Assembly: GCF_947258575.1 (NCBI RefSeq)
Contig: NZ_CAMYIV010000002.1
Span: 372,001 to 436,000 of the forward strand
DNA: 64,000 nucleotides
Direction: 5' to 3'
From: an uncultured Alcanivorax sp.
GTDB taxonomy: Bacteria > Pseudomonadota > Gammaproteobacteria > Pseudomonadales > Alcanivoracaceae
Shown one piece after another: positions 49,276-58,206 of this stretch (position 1 is the first letter of the stretch; every line of letters begins with the position of its first letter). The notes under the pieces are model-generated. The model worked only from the letters and a program-made list of their open reading frames with translations. It did no database searches and was not told where the DNA came from. A program made the position numbers and the translations under genes.

Positions 49276-50703
49276 TTAATCTACCGGACTGATGGTTTTT
49301 TGATCAACCAGGATCACGTCAGCTTCTTCCTGCATGTGAATAAAGGGCTCAAGAATCGTGTTGCCCCGTACTTCCGCTTCAATAACGTGCAAAAAGGTGT
49401 AGGCGCCGAGCAGCTTGCGGGCCAGGAAGATAAATTCCTTGGGCGGCACGTCAAAGTGCAGTGACAAGGCATTGCGGCTGGCGCGATTCATGACCCGATT
49501 GGGCAAGTCGCTGTTGCCCCAGCAGTATTCCCCTTTGTCATTGAGCACTTCTGCCGGTGGTGGATAGCGGTCCGGGTCCTGCAGCACTTCAATGGCTTCA
49601 AAGCACAGCGAACAAAAATCATCCAGCAGCCGGCGCGGGGCGCCACGAGCCAGAAAATCCAGGGCGTTAAGGGCGCGCACCAGGCGGTCGCCGTCGTGAT
49701 GGAAGGAGGCGCGAATCATTTCCCGGCCCGGGCCCAGCACCTCGTTATCAAAGTCACGAATGGCGCCGAAATCCAGCAGTACGATCTGGTCGTTTTCCGG
49801 ACTGTCACCAAAACGCAGCAAATAGTTACCGAAATTCGGGTCGGTCTGCATCTTGTTCCATTCGAATACTTCCCGGCAGCACAGCTCCATGATGGCGCGA
49901 CCGATAAAATTGCGCCGCTCCTGGGACAGCTTCAGCACGGATGGGTCCGTGACGCTGATGCCGCGCTCGAAGGTCATGCACATGATGTTGTGGCTGGAGT
50001 ATTCCGTGACGATTTCCGGCACCACAAAACGGGTATCTTCGGCCAGCACATGTCGGAAATGGCGAGTGGTATGAGCCTCCAGATCGTAATCCACTTCACG
50101 CTGCAGCATTTCGCGTACTTCATCGAGCCACAGATTGAATTGCTCGGTCATGGGAACCAGGCGGCTCAGCTTGAGCAGGCGCACCAGAGCGCGCATGTCT
50201 GAATCAATAGCATCGGCTACGCCGGGGTACTGGATCTTGAGCACCAGCTCCTTGCCGTCGGATTTGCGGATGGCCTTGTGGACCTGGGCCAGGGAGGCGG
50301 CGCCCAACGGGGTTTCCTCGATCTCCAGCTCCGCCATTTTGACTTCGCCGAGCTCTCGCTTGAGGTGGCGCTCAATGGACGGCCACTCCAGGGCGGTCGT
50401 CTGGTTTTCCAGCGTATGCAGGGCCGTGGTCACTTCCTCGGGCAGGAAATGCTCGCCGAACAGAGCCATCATCTGGCCAATCTTGACCACAGAGCCTTTC
50501 AGCCTGCCCAGTTCATCCACCAGCTCCTGGGCACGGGCGGACAGGTTCTCCTTGCGGCGAGCCTCACGCTGGTCTTTTGGGGTAAAGATGGACCCGGCAC
50601 TGGCGGTCGCATACTTGGCACCGGCCAGAAATCCGGCCTTGGCCATGGAAAAGCGTCGCTCTACCGAGCCGGTCTTAACCCGTTTTACGGTTTTTCGTGT
50701 CAT
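49276..50703 (-). CDS. ABC1/UbiB-family protein kinase-like protein
   Basis: 475 residues, atypical kinase fold of the ABC1/ADCK/UbiB family, whose members support ubiquinone synthesis or lipid handling. The family KxGQ motif is in LKGSVVKIGQMMALF, the Ala-rich loop is GAASLAQVHKA, the ATP-binding lysine is probably in ELVLKIQYPG, and the metal-binding Asp is in VLLDFGAIRDF. It lacks the C-terminal membrane helices of true UbiB and is far from any ubiEJ cluster, so a distinct ABC1 paralogue is likely. Confidence 0.88.
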   Translation of the reverse strand: MTRKTVKRVKTGSVERRFSMAKAGFLAGAKYATASAGSIFTPKDQREARRKENLSARAQELVDELGRLKGSVVKIGQMMALFGEHFLPEEVTTALHTLENQTTALEWPSIERHLKRELGEVKMAELEIEETPLGAASLAQVHKAIRKSDGKELVLKIQYPGVADAIDSDMRALVRLLKLSRLVPMTEQFNLWLDEVREMLQREVDYDLEAHTTRHFRHVLAEDTRFVVPEIVTEYSSHNIMCMTFERGISVTDPSVLKLSQERRNFIGRAIMELCCREVFEWNKMQTDPNFGNYLLRFGDSPENDQIVLLDFGAIRDFDNEVLGPGREMIRASFHHDGDRLVRALNALDFLARGAPRRLLDDFCSLCFEAIEVLQDPDRYPPPAEVLNDKGEYCWGNSDLPNRVMNRASRNALSLHFDVPPKEFIFLARKLLGAYTFLHVIEAEVRGNTILEPFIHMQEEADVILVDQKTISPVD

Positions 50704-50829
50704 AGTCGCGAAGAAACTCCGTTTGCCATCCTGAACGCCGGTGGCATTCTAGCCGGTATTGAATACCGGGTCATTGATGTACCGAAAGTCACGGTTCGAT
50801 TTTGTTTGTATCTGGAGAGGTAAGTCAGC

Positions 50830-51600
50830 ATGGGAAGAACCTGGGTGTTGTTGCGGGGCCTGGTTCGTGAGCAGAGGCACTGGGAGAACTTTCCCGAGCA
50901 GTTTCAGGCCAGTGTGCCACAGGATCAGGTGGTAACGGTGGATTTGCCAGGAAATGGTCGTTTCTGCAAGGACCGGAGCCCCACGCGGGTTGCTGCAATG
51001 GTCTCGCATCTTCGTGAACAGCTGGCCGCGCAGGGCCATCAGGGGCCTTATCACTTGGTGGCCCTGTCACTGGGGGGCATGGTGGCGGTGCAGTGGCTGT
51101 GCCAGGCACCACGTGAGGTGGCTTTTGCGGGCCTGATCAACACCAGTGCCAGCCGCTACAGTCCGTTCTGGCGACGCTTGCGGCCGGCGAATTACCGGCG
51201 CCTGTTGAGCGACGCGGTGTTCAGCCGTGACCGGTTGCGCAAGGAAACGGCCATCCTGGAAATTACCTCCAATCTGCGCGAGCAGGCCTTTCTTCATCAA
51301 CTGGCGCAAGCCTGGTCCGACTATGCCCGCGAACAGCCCGTGTCGTTGCGCAACAGCCTGAGACAGCTACTGGCTGCCATGCGTTTTCGCGCTCCGGCTG
51401 CATTGCCGGAGAGCGTGCCCGTGCTGATTATTAATGGGGCAGGGGACCGCCTGGTCAGCCCGGCATGCTCACAGACCCTGGCCCAGGCCTGGGACCTGCC
51501 CATGAAATCCCACCCCCAGGCGGGTCACGACCTTCCCCTGGATGCCCCGCAGTGGCTGATCAACACCCTGATCGAAGGGGTAACAGATTTCGCTGTTTAG
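50830..51600 (+). CDS. Alpha/beta fold hydrolase
   Basis: 256 residues with the core alpha/beta hydrolase layout. Nucleophile Ser80 is in LVALSLGGMV, the likely acid Asp is in IINGAGDRLVSP, and His is in PQAGHDLPLD. An oxyanion region (VLLRGLVREQRHW) precedes VTVDLPGNG. Related to the esterase/lipase and BioH-like group. Substrate unknown. It stands between the ABC1 gene (divergent) and the MpaB-like gene, and a transcript with the latter is possible. Confidence 0.87.
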   Translation: MGRTWVLLRGLVREQRHWENFPEQFQASVPQDQVVTVDLPGNGRFCKDRSPTRVAAMVSHLREQLAAQGHQGPYHLVALSLGGMVAVQWLCQAPREVAFAGLINTSASRYSPFWRRLRPANYRRLLSDAVFSRDRLRKETAILEITSNLREQAFLHQLAQAWSDYAREQPVSLRNSLRQLLAAMRFRAPAALPESVPVLIINGAGDRLVSPACSQTLAQAWDLPMKSHPQAGHDLPLDAPQWLINTLIEGVTDFAV

Positions 51601-51631
51601 TGTGTTGACCGTTTTACCCGGTGCGCCTAGC

Positions 51632-51663
51632 GTTATCATAGAACCCATGAGTTCTGTGATAAC
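51632..51663. promoter_or_regulatory. Operator-like 32-base palindrome upstream of the MpaB-like gene
   Basis: GTTATCATAGAAC and GTTCTGTGATAAC are inverted with 12 of 13 matches around CCATGA. It lies 19 bases before the MpaB-like ATG and close after a TTGACC (51605-51610) -35-like site. The layout suggests a dimeric repressor, perhaps of the TetR type. Confidence 0.5.
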
Positions 51664-51681
51664 AAGAAACGCGAGGTAATG

Positions 51682-52824
51682 ATGGCAACACCGCAGGAAC
51701 TGACCCGCTTCGAGCGAGGACCACAGAGCCCCCGGGAAAGGGTCTGGTGGGACCGCTATTCCCATGAACGACTGAATACCTGGCGGCAGGTGCAAGATCC
51801 GCTGGCGGACTGCTGTGCGGCACAGATCAAGTTCACTCGTCCTTCCGGTCTGCTGGAGGAAGTAGAAAGGCGGGCCAGGGAAGAGGGTGGTGACTTCCAG
51901 GCCTTTCTGGATCATTGCCATACAGTGCCACCCTGGGTGGATTTCGACGCCATGGAGCTGGGTCGGCGCATGTACCGGCGAAATGGTGCACTGCAGGGCC
52001 TGGTGCTGATGTGTTCAAGCCTTGTTGAGGGCTACGCGCACAACAAGCCCTCCCAGGTGCTGGTGGCAACCGGTCGCTTGCAGAAAGACGTTTCCCGCAG
52101 GATTTACGAAACCGGACAGATGCTTCACAACATCGTTGGCGACGACGGCATCCGCCCCGGTAGCTTGGGCCACCGTACGCTGATGGAGGTGCGGCTGTTG
52201 CATGCGGCAGTTCGCCAGTTTCTAGCCAGCAATCCCCGTTGGGACAATGCCAAATACGACCTGCCAATCAATCAGGAAGACATGGCTGGCACCATCCTGG
52301 AGTTCGATTTCATGGTGGTTCGGGGGCTCAAGCGTCTCGGCCTGCAGATCAGTCGTCATGAGCATGAATCCATGCACTATTTCTGGCGTTATGCGGGCTA
52401 CCTGCTCGGCGTCGACGAGGCATTGCTGACAACCACACTGGAAGAGCAGGAAATCCTCGCCATGCAGTTGACTTCGCATCTGTACGAGCCTACTGCAGAC
52501 AGCGAGTCTCTTGCCAAGGCGCTATTGCGCGACATGGCAGGCAAGCCGCCGTTCAACTTGTCCTATGAGGTATTGCTGGGCTTCAGCCGCTATCTTATCG
52601 GTGACAAGGTGGCGGATGATCTCAACATCAACAGCAGTGTTCCGGCTGCCACAGCAGTGAGAGTGGTAAAGACCGCTGTCAGTGCTGCCAGTTTTGGAGT
52701 GCGGCTTCTGCCGGACCCGGCCAAGCGGGCCCTGGAAAATCTGAATCACCAACTGGGTCGACGAACGCTCAAAGCCGGGCTGGGGGACAACCCGGCCCGC
52801 TGGGGTTTCAAGGCGCTGGCCTGA
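51682..52824 (+). CDS. MpaB/DUF2236-family (latex-clearing-like) protein
   Basis: 380 residues, a member of the DUF2236/MpaB family. Characterised relatives include haem oxygenases that cleave rubber (Lcp) and MpaB, which opens the side chain in mycophenolate synthesis. The family core is visible as GHRTLMEVRLLHAAVR and LPINQEDMAGTILEFDF with conserved His/Glu/Arg residues. No signal peptide, so probably cytoplasmic. I chose the ATG at 51682, five bases after GAGG. The ATG at 51679 is too close. Substrate unknown. A terminator follows. Confidence 0.82.
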   Translation: MATPQELTRFERGPQSPRERVWWDRYSHERLNTWRQVQDPLADCCAAQIKFTRPSGLLEEVERRAREEGGDFQAFLDHCHTVPPWVDFDAMELGRRMYRRNGALQGLVLMCSSLVEGYAHNKPSQVLVATGRLQKDVSRRIYETGQMLHNIVGDDGIRPGSLGHRTLMEVRLLHAAVRQFLASNPRWDNAKYDLPINQEDMAGTILEFDFMVVRGLKRLGLQISRHEHESMHYFWRYAGYLLGVDEALLTTTLEEQEILAMQLTSHLYEPTADSESLAKALLRDMAGKPPFNLSYEVLLGFSRYLIGDKVADDLNINSSVPAATAVRVVKTAVSAASFGVRLLPDPAKRALENLNHQLGRRTLKAGLGDNPARWGFKALA

Positions 52825-52830
52825 AAAATA

Positions 52831-52854
52831 AAAAACCGGCTTTCGCCGGTTTTT
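52831..52854. terminator. Bidirectional terminator between the MpaB-like gene and prc
   Basis: AAAAACCGGC-TTTC-GCCGGTTTTT, perfect 10-bp stem with A and T flanks. It separates two convergent genes. Confidence 0.93.
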
Positions 52855-52871
52855 TATTGCAGCAGCCAAGG

Positions 52872-54977
52872 TCAGCCCTGACGGGCCACCTGGTTCTCTC
52901 GTATCAGGTTCATGTAGTCCACCAGAATCTCCCCGGTTTCCCTAACATAGGGGTCTTCGTCGATAGACTCATCGTCACTTTCCGGGTCCAGCGCCCGCTG
53001 TTCCTCCAGATCACGCAGTTCCTTGATACTGCCCAGCGGCTCTTCATCGCGGGATTTGCGGCGGCTGTTCTCAATGGCAAGGCGTTCACTGTCGAGCGCT
53101 TTCTGTGTTGCCGTGCGGTTTTTCTCATTCAGAGACAGCTCGATACGGTTGCGATTCTCCTCCAGGAGCTTGCGCAGCGACTCCACGTAGATGAACTCCG
53201 GGTCCTTATCAATACGGCTGGAGTGCTTTTCACGTAACTGAGGCAGATAAGGGACAATATCACTTACCCGCTGGTATTTTGCCGAATCGATCTCGTCCCA
53301 GGGCAGGGCATTGGGCAGGGAGCTTTCGCCCACCTCATCCTTGTCGATAAGAGAAGGCATATCCACGTCAGGCACGATGCCCAGGTTCTGGTTACTGGAA
53401 CCGGAAACCCGGTAAAACTTGGCATTGGTCATCTTCAGCTTGCCGTGATTCAGATCCAGCAAGGTCTGTACAGTACCTTTGCCGTAGGTCTGGTCGCCAA
53501 CAATCAGGGCGCGGCCATAATCCTGCATGGCGCCGGCGAAAATCTCCGAGGCGGAAGCACTGAAACGGTTGACCATTACCGCCATGGGGCCGGCATAGAG
53601 CACCCCGGGAAATTTATCGCCTTCAATGCTGACGCGACCACTGGACTCGCGCACCTGTACGGTGGGGCCTCGATTGATAAACAGACTGACCAGTTTGTTC
53701 ACCTCCAGCAGGGAGCCACCGCCATTGTTACGCAGATCAATCACCAGGCCGTCGATGTTTTCCTTGCGTAATTCCACCAACAGTTTGGCTACATCACTGG
53801 TGGTGCTGGTGTAATTGGGATCGCCCCGGTGGAAGGCGGCAAAATCCAGGTAAAACGCCGGGATTTCGATAATGCCCAGTTTCATGGCTTCGCCATCACG
53901 CTGGATGGTAATCACATCCTTCTTGGCCGCCTGTTCCTCCAGCACCACCTTGTTGCGCTCAATGGTGATAGTGCGGGTGTCGTGTTCGCTGGCGCTGCCG
54001 GCAGGGATGATCTCCAGATTAACCTTGGTGCCCTTGGGGCCACGGATCTGATCCACTACTTCGTCCAGGCGCAGGCCGATCACCGGTTCTGGCGCCTCGC
54101 CATCCTGGGAAACACCGACAATCCGATCCGCCGGTTTCAACTGACCGCTTTTGGCAGCAGGGCCACCGGGAACCAGACGCACCACCTTGGTATAACCGTC
54201 TTCGTATTGCAGCACCGCCCCGATACCTTCCAGGGAGCGGCTCATGCTGATGTCGAAATTTTCCGAGTTATGCGGTGTGAAGTAGTTGGTATGCGGATCA
54301 AAGGTCTGTGTCAGGGCATTGATGTAGACCTGAAATACATCCTCTGGCGTGTTCTGGTTAATTCGTTTGAGCTGGCTTTCATAGCGACGGGTCAACCGCG
54401 TGCGAATATCGTCCAGTGAGCTGTCATTGAGCCGCATGGAGAGCACCGCATTTTTCAGCTGTCGTTGCCAGATGGCATCCAGCGCCGCCTCGTCCGCTGC
54501 CCAGGGTGCTTCGCCGCGATCCACCAGTACGGTTTCTTCATCGTCGAAGGTCAGCGATTCCAGGTCATTCTCGATGGTGTCGAGCAATTTCTCCAGGCGG
54601 GTTTCCAGGCGTTCCTGGAAGCGATTGAAGATGGTGTAACCGGCTTCCAGTTGGCCATCGCTTAACTGGTCATCGAGTTTGTTGCGGTAACGCTCGAATT
54701 CACGAATGTCGCTGGCGAGGAAATACTGGCGATTAGGGTCCAGATCTTCGAGATAGCTGTCCAGAACCTGGCTGGACAGGGAGTTGTCGAACTCCAGCCG
54801 CCGATAGTGGTGCTTCAAGTTGGCAGCAATTTCCGCGGCGGCATCCAGCTGGTCGCTGGTGGGTTTCAGGTCACCCTGAACCTCCGGCTCGGAACGAAGG
54901 CCACTCACTCCCTGAATGGCGCCCCCCAGCAGGACCAGTGCCAGTGCCAGAGGGAAGAACTTACGAACTAGTGACAT
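52872..54977 (-). CDS. prc: Periplasmic carboxy-terminal processing protease Prc (Tsp)
   Basis: Degrades or trims periplasmic proteins from their C-termini and affects MepS and lipoprotein turnover. 701 residues. Signal peptide MSLVRKFFPLALALVLLGGA starts at the ATG at 54977, and the frame stays open upstream to 55031. Helical N-terminal domain, PDZ (about 245-330: LEGIGAVLQYEDGYTKVVRL), then the S41 protease core with FSASASEIFAGAMQDYGRAL and TYGKGTVQ, giving the Ser/Lys dyad. Family-specific C-terminal domain about 520-700. A leftward -10-like TATACT is at 55008-55003. Confidence 0.95.
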   Translation of the reverse strand: MSLVRKFFPLALALVLLGGAIQGVSGLRSEPEVQGDLKPTSDQLDAAAEIAANLKHHYRRLEFDNSLSSQVLDSYLEDLDPNRQYFLASDIREFERYRNKLDDQLSDGQLEAGYTIFNRFQERLETRLEKLLDTIENDLESLTFDDEETVLVDRGEAPWAADEAALDAIWQRQLKNAVLSMRLNDSSLDDIRTRLTRRYESQLKRINQNTPEDVFQVYINALTQTFDPHTNYFTPHNSENFDISMSRSLEGIGAVLQYEDGYTKVVRLVPGGPAAKSGQLKPADRIVGVSQDGEAPEPVIGLRLDEVVDQIRGPKGTKVNLEIIPAGSASEHDTRTITIERNKVVLEEQAAKKDVITIQRDGEAMKLGIIEIPAFYLDFAAFHRGDPNYTSTTSDVAKLLVELRKENIDGLVIDLRNNGGGSLLEVNKLVSLFINRGPTVQVRESSGRVSIEGDKFPGVLYAGPMAVMVNRFSASASEIFAGAMQDYGRALIVGDQTYGKGTVQTLLDLNHGKLKMTNAKFYRVSGSSNQNLGIVPDVDMPSLIDKDEVGESSLPNALPWDEIDSAKYQRVSDIVPYLPQLREKHSSRIDKDPEFIYVESLRKLLEENRNRIELSLNEKNRTATQKALDSERLAIENSRRKSRDEEPLGSIKELRDLEEQRALDPESDDESIDEDPYVRETGEILVDYMNLIRENQVARQG

Positions 54978-55153
54978 GCTGTTTCTCAAACGGTTTACCT
55001 GCAGTATAGACGACGGCCCGAAAGCGGTCATTCGCGGTTGAATTCCTCTATAACCTGTAGACTACCGTGAAAGCGCGAAGTTGCACTGTCATAAAAGTCG
55101 CCAAATTACGGATTTTCAACAAATTACCACGACCCTAGCTTACGGGGGATGCT

Positions 55154-56377
55154 TTGCACAGACTGTTCAGCCTGTTTTTCCTTGCGGGTATCGCCGGAGC
55201 GGTGATCCAGCTCATTGGTGGTGACATGGCGGCGCCAGGGCGCTTGATCAATGCCCTTTGGTCGGCGGCAGATCTGGCCGTGGAGGTCAGCCTGGGGCTG
55301 ATCGGGGTGCTGGCACTGTGGAGCGGGCTATTCAAGATGGCTGAGGCCAGCAACCTGGCGGCGCGATTGTCGTCCTGGGTAGAGCCGGTGCTGGCTCGCC
55401 TGATGCCGGGGGTCCGGCACACTCCGCAAGCATCTGCACCGGTTTCCATGAACCTGGCCGCTAACATGCTGGGGCTGGACAATGCCGCCACACCGCTTGG
55501 GCTCAAGGCCATGGAGCGCCTCCAGCAGGGCAATCCGCAACCGGCACGGGCCACGGATAGCCAGATCATGTTCCTGGTGCTCAACACCTCGTCGGTGACG
55601 CTGGTGCCGGTGACGGTGCTGATGTTCCGGGCCCAGCAGGGTGCTAGCGACCCGGCTGCTGTCTATCTGCCTTTGCTGATGGCCACCACGGTATCCACTC
55701 TGGTGGGCATTCTGGTTACCGCTCGGGTCCAGCGTATTTCCCTGCGCGATCCATTGTTGCTGGTGGTGGCCGGTATCTGGCTGGCCATGCTGGCCGTGCT
55801 GGGGATCATTATCTGGTTGGCGCCCACGGAGCTTGCCAATACGCTCTCCAGCCTGCTCGGCAACGGCATTCTGCTGCTGGTGTTGAGCGCCTTCTTTATT
55901 GCCGCCTGGCGGGGTGGGGTAGATAGCTACGACACCTTTGTGGAGGGCGCCAAAGAGGGCTTCACCCTGGCGGTAAGGCTGATCCCCTACCTGGTGGCCA
56001 TGCTGGCGGCCATTGCCATGCTGAGAGCGGGCGGTGTGCTGGATCTGTTTCTGGATGGTATTCGCTTTGGCGCCGCCGCGATCGGCTGGGATACCCGTTT
56101 TGTGGACGCACTGCCGGTGGCCTTTCTCAAGCCGCTTAGCGGCTCCGGGGCCCGGGCGGCCATGGTGGATGTGATGCAGACTCAGGGTGTGGATTCCCTG
56201 GCCGCACGCATGGCCGCAGTGATGCAGGGCTCCACGGAGACCACCTTCTATGTTCTGGCGGTGTACTTCGGCAGCGTGGGAATTCGTGATTTCCGCTATG
56301 CCCTGTGGTGCGGTCTGGCCGCGGATGCGGCGGGACTGATCGCGGCCATTCTGCTCAGTTACGCGTTCTGGGGCTGA
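55154..56377 (+). CDS. SpmA-SpmB fusion, nucleoside-recognition (Gate) domain membrane protein
   Basis: 407 residues with eight or more hydrophobic helices. The N-terminal half resembles SpmA (ASAPVSMNLAANMLGLDNAA) and the C-terminal half SpmB (FKPLSGSG-type loop seen as FLKPLSGSGARAAMVD, then QGSTETTFYVLAVYFG). Such fusions occur in gammaproteobacteria. Spore proteins SpmA/B in Firmicutes need both halves. Substrate unknown here. The start is a TTG at 55154 after GGGGG, and the nearby ATG at 55149 is out of frame. Convergent with and slightly overlapping alkB. Confidence 0.88.
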   Translation: MHRLFSLFFLAGIAGAVIQLIGGDMAAPGRLINALWSAADLAVEVSLGLIGVLALWSGLFKMAEASNLAARLSSWVEPVLARLMPGVRHTPQASAPVSMNLAANMLGLDNAATPLGLKAMERLQQGNPQPARATDSQIMFLVLNTSSVTLVPVTVLMFRAQQGASDPAAVYLPLLMATTVSTLVGILVTARVQRISLRDPLLLVVAGIWLAMLAVLGIIIWLAPTELANTLSSLLGNGILLLVLSAFFIAAWRGGVDSYDTFVEGAKEGFTLAVRLIPYLVAMLAAIAMLRAGGVLDLFLDGIRFGAAAIGWDTRFVDALPVAFLKPLSGSGARAAMVDVMQTQGVDSLAARMAAVMQGSTETTFYVLAVYFGSVGIRDFRYALWCGLAADAAGLIAAILLSYAFWG

Positions 56378-57005
56378 TCCCGGTGAAGATTCTGCGAAAC
56401 GTCAGATTGAGACGTTCACCCTGAACCCGTTGTCGGCGCGGCAGCGCATGCTGGAATTGCTGCTGCACCTGCGGGCTCATCAGTAGCAGACTGTTATCCG
56501 GTAGTGCCAGCGAGAAACACTGGCGACCTCCACCACGAGGGCGAAACACGAAATCTCGTTCTGCTCCCAGGCTGTAGGAGGCAATCCAGGGCTCCGGGCC
56601 AAGCTCGGGCTCGTCGTCACTGTGATAGCCCATGCAATCCTTGCCGTTGCGATAGCGATTGGCGAGCACCGAGTTAAACCGTTGCCCACACAATTCGCTC
56701 ACCGCATCGCGCACGGGCTTCAACACGTCCGGCCAGCCGTCCGCCACATGCTGGTGACCGGAGTAACGATAGGGAATGCCCGCATCGCCATGCCAGGCGG
56801 TGAGCCGTGGTACGGTATGATAACGACCAAATACCTGAATCTGCGGCTGCTGCCAGTCCAGAGCTGCATTCAGATCTGCTTGTAATGACCGGTGCTGCGC
56901 AGCGGGCAGGGCATGACGCCAAAGCCATAACCTGGCCTTACCGGCCAGGATAATCGTTTCCGGCTTTTTCATGCCGGCTGCAGACCTGGAATCGTTGACA
57001 GTCAT
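56355..57005 (-). CDS. AlkB-like 2-oxoglutarate/Fe(II) dioxygenase
   Basis: 216 residues, AlkB/ALKBH2 type, which removes alkyl groups from DNA bases. The HxD iron site is in MGYHSDDEPEL, with the distal His in QFQHALPR and the 2-oxoglutarate-binding Arg in RLNLTFRR. SYSLGAERDFVFRP is characteristic. More similar in layout to the ALKBH2/3 branch than to E. coli AlkB. Start at 57005, or at internal Met12. Its end overlaps the SpmAB gene by 23 bases on the opposite strand. Confidence 0.87.
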   Translation of the reverse strand: MTVNDSRSAAGMKKPETIILAGKARLWLWRHALPAAQHRSLQADLNAALDWQQPQIQVFGRYHTVPRLTAWHGDAGIPYRYSGHQHVADGWPDVLKPVRDAVSELCGQRFNSVLANRYRNGKDCMGYHSDDEPELGPEPWIASYSLGAERDFVFRPRGGGRQCFSLALPDNSLLLMSPQVQQQFQHALPRRQRVQGERLNLTFRRIFTGISPRTRN

Positions 57006-57068
57006 AAGCTCCGTGCTATATCAAATTGCTGCCGGTATCTTGCCGGCAATGGTGATCAGGGAAACATC

Positions 57069-58019
57069 ATGCTGCATATCTTCCGCATCGAAAACGGTGT
57101 CCTGCGTGAAAAGGACACGGAAACCATCCTGCCCACTCTGGCTGATGATGCCAGCTGGATCGATCTGGTGGACTCGGAGGAAAACGAGCGCGAGCTGGTG
57201 CAGCAATTCCTGGAAGCGGAACTGCCGGCCTCCGATGACATGGAAGAAATCGAAGCGTCCGCCCGTTTCTTCAGCGACGAGCAGGGGCTGCATGTCCACT
57301 CCCTGTTTCTGTTCCAGTCTGAGGGGCGTGCGCGCACCTCAACGGTGGCTTTTGTGGTTCAGGAAGGCCGGCTGCTGTCTTTCCGCGATTCACGCTTACC
57401 GGATTTTCGACTATTGCGGCTACGGGTGCGTCGCGGCTGGGTCAAGGCTCAACAGCCCATTGATATCCTGCTGAGCATTCTCGAGCAAAAGGTGGAGAAC
57501 CTGGCTGATGCCCTGGAGGATGTGCACCGTGATCTGGAACAAGTGGGTTACAGCGTGCTGGAGGAGGAAAACGGGGAGCTGGAAGACGATATTGAAAAAC
57601 TGGCCCGGCTGGAGGATACCAACGGCAAGATTCGCCTGTGCCTGATGGATACCCAGCGTTCTATTTCCTTTATTCAGCGCTATGTCCGCACCGACAAGGT
57701 TCGCCGTCGCACCTGTGCCGAGGTGCAGCATGACCTGGACACATTGATGTCGCACACCACCTTCCTGTTCGACAAAATCAACTTCCTGATGGATGCAGCG
57801 CAAGGGTTCATCAATATCCAGCAGAACCAGATCATCAAGATCTTTTCCATTGCCGCGGTGGTGTTCCTGCCACCTACCATGATTGCCAGTATCTACGGCA
57901 TGAACTTTGAGATCATGCCGGAGCTGGACATGGCTTATGGCTACCCCATGGCAATATGCCTGATGCTGCTATCCGGCATGACGCCTTACTGGTTTTTCAA
58001 GCGTAAAGGGTGGCTGTGA
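57069..58019 (+). CDS. corA: Magnesium/cobalt transporter CorA
   Basis: Pentameric inner-membrane Mg2+ channel. 316 residues, the same length as in E. coli. The long N-terminal cytoplasmic domain and stalk helix lead to the first pore helix, ending in YGMNFEIMPELDMAYGYP, which contains the GMN selectivity motif, then the second helix and a basic C-terminus (FFKRKGWL). Ribosome site AGGGAAAC lies near 57060. An AT-rich repeat and a REP-like palindrome follow at 58023-58105. Confidence 0.95.
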   Translation: MLHIFRIENGVLREKDTETILPTLADDASWIDLVDSEENERELVQQFLEAELPASDDMEEIEASARFFSDEQGLHVHSLFLFQSEGRARTSTVAFVVQEGRLLSFRDSRLPDFRLLRLRVRRGWVKAQQPIDILLSILEQKVENLADALEDVHRDLEQVGYSVLEEENGELEDDIEKLARLEDTNGKIRLCLMDTQRSISFIQRYVRTDKVRRRTCAEVQHDLDTLMSHTTFLFDKINFLMDAAQGFINIQQNQIIKIFSIAAVVFLPPTMIASIYGMNFEIMPELDMAYGYPMAICLMLLSGMTPYWFFKRKGWL

Positions 58020-58022
58020 AAG

Positions 58023-58053
58023 GCAGTTAACAGTTAATAGTGAATAGTTAACA
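58023..58053. repeat. AT-rich heptamer-type repeat, copy 3
   Basis: GCAGTTAACAGTTAATAGTG, then AATAGTTAACAG. It repeats the sequence at 8341-8360 and has TTAACAG/TTAATAG/TGAATAG units about seven bases apart. Confidence 0.6.
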
Positions 58054-58080
58054 GCGGAAAACCCCTCGGCGGAGCGCCTG

Positions 58081-58105
58081 GTAGGAGCATCGCTTGAGAT
58101 GCGAA
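58081..58105. repeat. REP-like single palindrome
   Basis: GTAGGAGCATCGCTTGAGAT then GCGAA. It shares the GTAGGAGC head and GCGAA tail of the doublet at 5479-5559, with a short ATC...GAT stem. Confidence 0.55.
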
Positions 58106-58206
58106 TGGACTGAGCAGGAGGCGAGTAACGAGTCGCGAAAACCAAAACCATAGCGCCGGTTTGCTTTTCACCTTTTGACACTCACTGCTCGCCTGGCCTG
58201 GCGCAA

